NCBI GenBank assembly: GCA_041485845.1
Contig: JBGPKH010000253.1
Coordinates: forward strand, 1-11,390
Reading direction: 5' to 3'
Length of the DNA: 11,390 bases
Source of the DNA: OMOG01 sp041485845
GTDB taxonomy: Bacteria; Acidobacteriota; Terriglobia; Bryobacterales; Bryobacteraceae
Shown: piece after piece, positions 7,073-11,390 of the stretch
Numbering within the stretch: position 1 is the first letter of the stretch
Layout of the letters: the number at the start of each line of letters is the position of its first letter
Position numbers and translations under genes: made by a program
The notes under the pieces: generated by a model
Databases searched by the model: none
What the model was told of the DNA's origin: nothing
The model's input: only the letters and a program-made list of their open reading frames with translations

Positions 7073-7370
7073 GTGGAGCGAACTGAGGGAGAAAATGTCT
7101 CCGGCGGCGCGAGCCGAATCGGACCGCCTCTTTAAGGAGCATATGAAACAGATGCCACTGCACGAGCTCCGGAACGCGCGCCGACTCACACAGCAGCAAT
7201 TGGCACAGACGCTCGACATGACGCAGGCTGCGGTGTCGCAACTGGAGAAGCGCACGGATATGTACCTCAGCACCCTCAAAAACTTCATCGAAGCCATGGG
7301 CGGACGGCTCGAAATGTACGCCGTCTTTCCCGACGGCAAAGTGGAGCTCAAACTGGTCGATCAAGAGTGA
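7056..7370 (+). CDS. HigA-like antitoxin with XRE helix-turn-helix
   Basis: This 104-residue protein has an XRE/HigA helix-turn-helix at about 36-67: LHELRNARRLTQQQLAQTL, then TQAAVSQLEKR as the recognition helix. It is followed by the usual LSTLKNFIEAMGGRLEMYAVF segment and a short beta-rich tail. The N-terminal 35 residues are helical and charged. It should neutralise the preceding toxin and repress the joint promoter. The ATG is fixed by GAGGAG at 7043-7048 and gives a 17-bp overlap with the toxin, so translation is probably coupled. The stop at 7368-7370 lies 6 bp from the end of a coding remnant on the other strand, and no terminator is visible. Confidence 0.92.
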   Translation: MPKLTKWSELREKMSPAARAESDRLFKEHMKQMPLHELRNARRLTQQQLAQTLDMTQAAVSQLEKRTDMYLSTLKNFIEAMGGRLEMYAVFPDGKVELKLVDQE

Positions 7371-7376
7371 AAACGA

Positions 7377-7562
7377 TCAACTGACCAACGTCCCAGGACT
7401 CAACTGAAGAGCCGGGCGGATCTGTTCGACGAAGGAGAAGTAGGGCAGTTCGGTCGCGTCGCCGTTCGCCGGGATCAGCGGGGTGCAGGCATAGACCCAG
7501 TTTCCCGCCGAGCCGCTCTTGACGACCTTGCCCAAGCCGAAGCACATGGCCCACGCCGCCAT
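7377..7562 (-). pseudogene. unrecognised coding remnant
   Basis: The frame ending at 7377 keeps a strong bias to G or C at third positions and reads as real protein: AAWAMCFGLGKVVKSGSAG and NWVYACTPLIPANGDATELP. An in-frame ATG at 7562 would give 61 residues, but it has no good ribosome binding site and the frame runs on upstream into the broken ArsR gene. It is more likely the 3' end of a longer gene that lost its start. I do not recognise the family. It converges on the antitoxin gene. Confidence 0.35.
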
Positions 7563-7570
7563 CTCCGCGC

Positions 7571-7767
7571 TCAGGTACTTTTCGAGCGTCCCCGTGCGAT
7601 CAGGCCCGCGCGCTCCAGCACCTTGAGGTGCTTGGAGATTGCGGGCAGGCTCAATCTCGAAGGGCTCCGCCAGTTCCGTGACCGAGGCTTCGCCCGCGAG
7701 CGAGCCGCGCCGGGATCGCCCGCCGCGTGGGATCGGCCAGGGCCGCGAACGTCGTGCAGAGGCGATC
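7571..7767 (-). pseudogene. ArsR-type winged-helix repressor, frameshifted and truncated
   Basis: Three successive frames spell one ArsR-family domain. The first gives DRLCTTFAALADPTRRAIPA RLARG, the second GEASVTELAEPFEI, the third SLPAISKHLKVLERAGLIARG, ending in a TGA at 7573-7571. One extra G near 7694 and one extra base near 7652 explain the breaks. Intact relatives continue for another 30-40 residues after the ARGR motif; here the match stops and unrelated sequence begins. Both the start and the end of the gene are missing, so it is dead unless the shifts are sequencing errors. Relatives of this subgroup usually sit beside an AHSA1/SRPBCC gene (family knowledge); none is visible here. 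Confidence 0.75.
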
Positions 7768-7867
7768 GGGGCCACGGACCCGAACAGCAGGCCGCGGAGC
7801 CGATCGCTACAGGTTCGCTCTCCGATTGCGCAACTCGCCGAGGCTCCCGGCCATCGGTGACAGCCGC

Positions 7868-9412
7868 CTACCCCAGCTTCACCTTCACCACCGTGTACGA
7901 GTGGGGCGCGAACGTCTGCGTCAGCTTCTTCCCCTGCGCCGCCGCCGACCGTTCCACCGCGCCCACCTTGGCCGAACCGAAATCGTTCTCGGCCTTGATG
8001 TCGGGCCCGTTCACCTCGATGATGGTGGCTTGACCGGCGAACTGCGCGTCCTCCGCTTCGATCTCCACCGTCAGCGCCTGGTCCGGGCTGCGGTTGACCA
8101 CGTTCAGCACCAGCGTGCCGTTGTCGTATGCCGCCGACACGTCGAGGTAGGGCACTTCTCCGAATCGCGGGCTGGCGTACTTCGGGCTGTCTACGAACAG
8201 CTCCAGCGCTTTGCCCTTGCTGTGAGCGGCGAACAGTTGCAGCGGGTAGTAGATGGTCTGCAGGAACATGCCGTTGTCGTTGGTGAAGATCGGCGCGATC
8301 ACGTTCACCAGTTGCGCCAGGTTGGCGATCTTCACGATGTGCGCGTGGTTGACGAAGGAATTCAGGAAGGTCGCCACCACCAAGGCATCCTCCAGGTTGT
8401 AGCGTTCCTCCAGAATCCGGCGCCCGCGTTGCGACGCGCCCCGCGCGCGATACCACACGTTCCACTCGTCCCAGGCGATGTAGATGCGGTGGTCTCGCGG
8501 CTCACCCGACAGCGCCGCGCGAATGGTTCCCTCGGCGGTCTTGATGCGGTCGTCCAGCTCGAGCGAGCTGGCCACGAACTCGCCGTAATTGTTGTCGCGG
8601 TTACCCACATACATGTGCAGCGAAAGATAGTCGGCGTGCCGCTTGAGGAACTCCAGCACCGTCCTGTTCCACCCCGTCCAGTCCGACCCGGGTCCGAAGT
8701 TCGACGACCCCGCGGCGATCAGCTTGACGCTGGGGTCGGTCCACTTCATGAGCTTGGCGGCTTCCAGTGCGAACTTGCCGTAGTCCTCGGCGCTGCGATG
8801 CCCCATCTGCCAGGGGCCGTCCATCTCGTTGCCCAGCCCCCAGTAGGTCACCTTCCACGGCTGCTGCCGGCCGTTCTGCTTGCGCAGGCGCGTCATGGCG
8901 GTGTCTTCCGAAGAGTTGCAGTACTCCACCCACTGCTGGGCCTCTTCCCACGACCCGGTGCCGAGGTTCGCGCAGACGTACGGCGTGGTCCCCATCATCT
9001 CGCTGTATTGCAGGAATTCGTGGGTGCCGAAGCGGTTGCTCTCGACGGTGCCCCAGGCCATCTCCAACCGCGGCGGCCGCTGGTCGCGCGGTCCGATGCC
9101 GTCCTTCCAGTGGTAGTTGGAGGAGAAGTTGCCGCCCGGCCAGCGCAGGATGGAGACCCCCATCTTCTTGGCCGCGTCGAAGACGTCCTTGCGAAAGCCG
9201 TTGCCGTCCGACAGGCGCGAGCCCTCTTGGAAAATGCCGCCATCGATGCAGCGGCCCAGGTGCTCGATGAAGTTGCCGTAGATCTTGGGGTCGATATCCG
9301 AGATCACGCGCTCGGTATCGACCTTGATGCGCGCGCGGGCAAGCTTCTCCTGAGCGCGGGCAACGAAGGGAGCGGCGATTAGAGCCTTGGAAAAGGAGCG
9401 TCGAGAGAGCAT
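7868..9412 (-). CDS. Tat-exported alpha-L-arabinofuranosidase, glycoside hydrolase family 51
   Basis: This 514-residue enzyme should release arabinose from arabinan or arabinoxylan side chains. It starts with a Tat signal (SRRSFSKALIAAPFVARAQ), so it is exported folded. GH51 landmarks: IYGNFIEHLGRCIDGGI near residue 44, RWPGGNF near 90, the acid/base glutamate in GLGNEMDG (E196), and the nucleophile glutamate in WDEWNVWY (E316). The (beta/alpha)8 barrel is followed by a C-terminal beta-sandwich from about 400. The reading frame stays open upstream to 9652, but that part overlaps the cold-shock gene and translates the repeat. The ATG at 9412 is chosen because the Tat motif begins there and GAGAGA precedes it. 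The promoter appears to lie in the repeat. The region downstream of the gene, 7767-7868, holds nothing I recognise. Confidence 0.93.
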   Translation of the reverse strand: MLSRRSFSKALIAAPFVARAQEKLARARIKVDTERVISDIDPKIYGNFIEHLGRCIDGGIFQEGSRLSDGNGFRKDVFDAAKKMGVSILRWPGGNFSSNYHWKDGIGPRDQRPPRLEMAWGTVESNRFGTHEFLQYSEMMGTTPYVCANLGTGSWEEAQQWVEYCNSSEDTAMTRLRKQNGRQQPWKVTYWGLGNEMDGPWQMGHRSAEDYGKFALEAAKLMKWTDPSVKLIAAGSSNFGPGSDWTGWNRTVLEFLKRHADYLSLHMYVGNRDNNYGEFVASSLELDDRIKTAEGTIRAALSGEPRDHRIYIAWDEWNVWYRARGASQRGRRILEERYNLEDALVVATFLNSFVNHAHIVKIANLAQLVNVIAPIFTNDNGMFLQTIYYPLQLFAAHSKGKALELFVDSPKYASPRFGEVPYLDVSAAYDNGTLVLNVVNRSPDQALTVEIEAEDAQFAGQATIIEVNGPDIKAENDFGSAKVGAVERSAAAQGKKLTQTFAPHSYTVVKVKLG

Positions 9413-9492
9413 ATGTCTCTCGATTTTAATCCGCGGCGCGCCGCCTGTCGAGGTGGGGCAGGCGCTTTCGCCGGGCGCTTTCGCCTGCCAAC
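9400..9492. repeat. dispersed repeat, copy 2, with a 13-bp internal duplication
   Basis: The core 9421-9492 matches 6506-6564 except for five substitutions and one insertion. In the insertion the unit GGCGCTTTCGCC occurs twice, at 9461-9472 and 9474-9485, with one G between. The stem can still form with outer arms GGCAGGCG and CGCCTGCC around two small hairpins. The element fills the space between the stop of the cold-shock gene (9498) and the start of GH51, so the hairpin lies where a terminator of the former is expected. Confidence 0.75.
9423..9451 (-). promoter_or_regulatory. repeat-borne sigma70-like promoter of the GH51 gene
   Basis: On the minus strand, TCGACA (9451-9446), a 17-bp spacer and TAAAAT (9428-9423) give a good sigma70-like promoter. 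Transcription would begin near 9416, only about 4 nt before the ATG, so the message would be nearly leaderless, unless the ribosome uses the GAGAGA of a longer transcript. Box sequences and spacing agree with copy 1. Confidence 0.5.
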
Positions 9493-9497
9493 CGCCG

Positions 9498-9917
9498 TCA
9501 CGCCGCCGGTGGGGGAATGCGAATGCTGCTGGCGGCCATCTTGCCGGTGCGGTCCATTCCCAACTCGTAGACCACCCGCGTGCCGGGGCGCAGATCGGTG
9601 GCCAGGCCTTCCACCAGGCGCGAAACGTGAAAGAAGATGTCGCGTCCGCCATCGTCCGGCCGCAGAAAGCCGAAGCCCTTGGCTTCGAAATAGGTCACCA
9701 CGGCGCCGGCCTGTTCGCCGGAAGGCGCTTCGCCGCTGGCGTCACCAGCCTCGCCCGCGGCTTGGGCCGGCCGGGTGGATTTGTCGCCGACGCCCTGCTT
9801 CACGAGGGCAAGGTCGGCTTCGGTCCAGTCCGCCGGGGGCTGGTTTTCAGATGGTACCTTGAGGTCGGGATTGCGCTTCCGGGCCTCTTCAAACAACCGT
9901 TTTTGAAGTGCGTTCAA
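9498..9917 (-). CDS. cold-shock-domain protein with N-terminal extension
   Basis: This 139-residue protein has a C-terminal cold-shock domain (about 71-134) that binds single-stranded RNA or DNA. RNP1 is KGFGFLRP (80-87) and RNP2 is DIFFHVSRL (93-101), both intact. Ordinary Csp proteins are about 67-70 residues. Here an extra helical, charged segment (1-42, LQKRLFEEARKRNPDL at the start) and an Ala/Gly/Glu linker (45-70) come first. The start is a TTG at 9917, supported by GAGGA eight bases upstream; no in-frame ATG fits. The gene lies 38 bp after a Tudor-like gene on the same strand, and the two are probably cotranscribed. The extension may bind a partner, possibly the product of the upstream gene (inference). 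Confidence 0.88.
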   Translation of the reverse strand: MNALQKRLFEEARKRNPDLKVPSENQPPADWTEADLALVKQGVGDKSTRPAQAAGEAGDASGEAPSGEQAGAVVTYFEAKGFGFLRPDDGGRDIFFHVSRLVEGLATDLRPGTRVVYELGMDRTGKMAASSIRIPPPAA

Positions 9918-9942
9918 CGAATGTTTCCTCGAATGTGACTGT

Positions 9943-9964
9943 ATTCATACTGCATTCATACTGC
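9943..9964. repeat. tandem 11-bp repeat across a stop codon
   Basis: ATTCATACTGC occurs twice in a row (9943-9953 and 9954-9964). The TGA of the Tudor-like gene lies in the copy at 9954-9964; the other copy is intergenic. It looks like a recent slippage duplication that lengthened the gap between the two genes of the unit. Confidence 0.8.
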
Positions 9965-10183
9965 GGCAGGTGTGGCCTTTTTCCGGCGGGCGCCCTTCTT
10001 CTCGGCGGGCGGCTGGCGGTCGCTCTTTTTCAGACTGCCCATCACCATGGTGGTGACGAACTTCTTCTCGCCGTGCTCGTCGAACTTGATCACGATGCGT
10101 TCTTCGCTGCTGGACATGACGGTGCCGAGGCCGAATTTCTGGTGTTCCACCTGGGCGCCTTGGGAATAGGTATTAGAAGCCAT
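9956..10183 (-). CDS. stand-alone UvrD/PcrA-type Tudor-like domain protein
   Basis: This small protein of 75 residues consists of one SH3/Tudor-like barrel (about 6-50: GAQVEHQKFGLGTVM, then ERIVIKFDEHGEKKFVTT) plus a Lys/Arg/Ala/Pro-rich tail (SLKKSDRQPPAEKKGARRKK). The barrel resembles the C-terminal domain of UvrD and PcrA helicases, which contacts RNA polymerase in studied species (family knowledge); no helicase part is present. The ATG at 10183 is preferred to an in-frame ATG 66 bp upstream because conservation starts there, although GGAG is about 13 bases away. The tail probably binds nucleic acid. It is the first gene of a two-gene unit with the cold-shock protein. CarD-like proteins have a similar fold, but the H-x-KFG-x-G-x-V pattern favours UvrD. 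Confidence 0.72.
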   Translation of the reverse strand: MASNTYSQGAQVEHQKFGLGTVMSSSEERIVIKFDEHGEKKFVTTMVMGSLKKSDRQPPAEKKGARRKKATPAAV

Positions 10184-10272
10184 AGGTTGCGCTTTACTCC
10201 ACGTGTGGATTGCTGGGGGTATTGAGTGTCGGGATGGGGAAAGAGCCAAGGGACAGAAGTACCACAGTTGAT

Positions 10273-10288
10273 CTAAGCCTTAGCTTAG
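10273..10288. repeat. short inverted repeat in the divergent intergenic region
   Basis: CTAAGC, a CTTA loop and GCTTAG form a 6-bp inverted repeat 90 bp upstream of the Tudor-like gene, in the 258-bp gap to the divergent TPR gene. It may be an operator for either gene. I found no convincing -10/-35 pair for either direction. Confidence 0.4.
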
Positions 10289-10319
10289 CAAATGAGATGC
10301 CAATTTGTCGAGTGCCTGT

Positions 10320-10365
10320 GCCGTGCGTGCCGTGCGGGCCGTGCGTGCCGTGCGGAGCCGTGCGG
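10320..10365. repeat. GC-rich 9-bp tandem repeat
   Basis: Five copies of GCCGTGCGK stand head to tail, with T and G alternating at the last position in the first four and one extra A before the fifth. The array lies 77 bp upstream of the TPR gene and outside any supported gene. It is too short and has no spacers, so it is not a CRISPR array. Confidence 0.85.
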
Positions 10366-10441
10366 GGATCAGCCATCCGCCGGGTATTTCTCGTCCGCCT
10401 GTTAGTCGCGGGAGCCCATCATTGGTTTATCCTTAGGGGTT

Positions 10442-11390
10442 ATGCACAGACTGGTGACGCTGCTGCTCCTGTTTTGCGCAGCGGCGGGGGCGCAGGACGG
10501 CCAGGCCGAATTGCGCGATCGGGCGGCCGCGCTGGTGGCGGTCGGCAAGTACGCCGAGGCCGAGCCGCTCCTCACCCGCGTCCTGCAGCTCCGCGAAGAG
10601 AATGCCGGGATCGAGCACATCGGCCTGGTTCCCGCTATCGAGGAGCTGGCCGCCGTGTATCGCGCCCAGGGACGCAACACCGACGCCGAGAAGCTGTACC
10701 AGCGATCCCTGAACCTCAAGACTAAGGCGGCCGGAGGCGAGGGTCTCGAGATCATCCCCGACCTCAAGCAGCTCGGCGGCCTCTACGTCGCCATGTCCCG
10801 CTTCCCGGACGCCGAGCGCCAGTACGTGAAGGTGGTGTCCATCCGGATCAACACCAAGGGCACCGAGGACCTCGACCTGGCGAAGGACTGCGTGGAGCTG
10901 GCGGCGTTCTACATCGGACAGAAACGCTTTGCCGTGGCCGAGCCCAACCTGCGCCGCGCCATCGATATCATCCAGAAGCAACTCAGCCCCGAGGACCCGC
11001 AGTTGGTTCCTGTGCTGGACTCGCTGGCCACCGTATTCATCGAGCAGAAGAACTATCCGCCCGCGGAGTCGCCGCTGCGGCGAGCCATTTCGATCCAGGA
11101 GCGCGCCAACGGGCCCAGCCACGTGAACGTGGCGCCCCGTCTCGACCGCCTGGCCATGCTGTTCTTCCTGGAGAAGCGCTACGCCGACGCCGAGCCGCTG
11201 TACCGCCGGTCGCTGGCCATATGGGAAAGCGGGATGGAGCCGGACAATCCGGACCTGGCGACGACCTTGGACAACCTCGCCGTGGTCCTGGCGTCGCAGG
11301 ACAAATTCGAGGAGGCCGAGGCGCTCTACCGGCGGTCGCTGGCCTTGCGGGAGAAGACCGCCATCGCCAACCTGAACAACCTCGCCATGG
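10442..11390 (+). CDS. secreted TPR (kinesin-light-chain type) protein, 3' end outside the window
   Basis: The frame is open from ATG 10442 to the edge of the window (316 codons). Residues 1-18 are a signal peptide (LVTLLLLFCAAAGAQ). The rest is a series of TPR repeats of about 42 residues of the TPR_12/kinesin-light-chain type, shown by recurring A-E-x-L/Y-x-R-x-L/A blocks: YAEAEPLLTRVLQLRE, TDAEKLYQRSLNLK, FPDAERQYVKV, FAVAEPNLRRAIDI, YADAEPLYRRSLAIWE, FEEAEALYRRSLALRE. The product should be periplasmic or surface-linked and bind other proteins; no partner is evident. AGGGG lies only 2 bases before the ATG, an unusually close site, but no upstream in-frame start exists because of a TAG at 10403-10405. 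It is divergent from the Tudor-like gene. Confidence 0.9.
   Translation, partial: MHRLVTLLLLFCAAAGAQDGQAELRDRAAALVAVGKYAEAEPLLTRVLQLREENAGIEHIGLVPAIEELAAVYRAQGRNTDAEKLYQRSLNLKTKAAGGEGLEIIPDLKQLGGLYVAMSRFPDAERQYVKVVSIRINTKGTEDLDLAKDCVELAAFYIGQKRFAVAEPNLRRAIDIIQKQLSPEDPQLVPVLDSLATVFIEQKNYPPAESPLRRAISIQERANGPSHVNVAPRLDRLAMLFFLEKRYADAEPLYRRSLAIWESGMEPDNPDLATTLDNLAVVLASQDKFEEAEALYRRSLALREKTAIANLNNLAM

Noticed and set aside
7377..8465. 362-residue open frame on the minus strand
   Set aside because: Its first part is a shadow of GH51. Only its last part (7377-7562) and the ArsR stretch look coding, and these are reported as remnants.
7727..9382. 551-residue open frame on the plus strand
   Set aside because: It is the antisense of the GH51 gene and of the ArsR remnant, with a composition rich in Arg, Val and His typical of shadows.
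9413..9652. 80-residue N-terminal extension of the GH51 frame
   Set aside because: It overlaps the cold-shock gene in another frame and translates the repeat. The Tat signal begins at the ATG at 9412.
10184..10249. Longer start for the Tudor-like protein
   Set aside because: The extra 22 residues show no family features and no ribosome binding site was seen before the upstream ATG.
10320..10365. CRISPR-like array
   Set aside because: The units are 9 bp and contiguous, without spacers.
10210..10725. 171-residue open frame on the plus strand
   Set aside because: It translates the GCCGTGCGK array and then the wrong frame of the TPR gene.

Overview
The window looks like chromosomal DNA of a GC-rich soil bacterium of the Acidobacteriota, most likely the Solibacter/Bryobacter group. 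This is inferred from gene content: a very long secreted Asp-box (BNR/VPS10-like) protein, a soluble Ser/Thr kinase fused to a TolB-like domain and TPRs, a secreted DUF1080/LamG-like protein, a Tat-exported GH51 arabinofuranosidase and a secreted kinesin-light-chain-type TPR protein. No 16S, tRNA or other phylogenetic marker is present, so the placement is not proven.

Layout. 61-270 (+) is the tail of a broken or truncated unrecognised gene. 297-6417 (-) holds three genes, in transcription order: the TolB/TPR Ser/Thr kinase (6417-4168), a small secreted LamG-fold protein (4103-3477) with its own TATAAT -10 box, a strong intrinsic terminator (3467-3439), and the 1040-residue Asp-box protein (3419-297). 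6418-6700 is a divergent intergenic region with a dispersed-repeat copy, a perfect 16-bp palindrome and a consensus promoter. 6701-7370 (+) is a toxin-first RelE/HigB-HigA type II toxin-antitoxin module whose GTG start falls at the predicted transcription start, so the toxin message looks leaderless. 7377-7767 (-) is decayed DNA: an ArsR-type repressor broken by two frameshifts and joined to an unrecognised coding remnant. 7868-9412 (-) is the GH51 enzyme. Next is a second copy of the dispersed repeat. 9498-10183 (-) is a two-gene unit: a stand-alone UvrD/PcrA-type Tudor-like protein followed by a cold-shock-domain protein with an unusual N-terminal extension. 10442 to the window end (+) is a secreted TPR protein that runs off the edge.

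Two observations stand out. First, the dispersed repeat at 6506-6564 and 9421-9492 (54 of 59 aligned bases identical, plus a 13-bp internal duplication in the second copy) carries a terminator-like hairpin followed on the minus strand by a sigma70-like promoter: TCGACA, 17 bp, TARAAT. Each copy points into a minus-strand gene (kinase, GH51). A third, inverted hairpin copy with a compensatory base-pair change forms the terminator at 3439-3467. This looks like a REP/MITE-like family acting as terminators and insulated promoters. Second, the stand-alone Tudor-like plus cold-shock pair is a compact candidate nucleic-acid- or RNA-polymerase-binding unit.

How the genes work together: GH51, the LamG-like protein and the Asp-box protein are all exported and fit polysaccharide or glycan use. 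The kinase may sense or regulate, but nothing in the sequence ties it to them directly.
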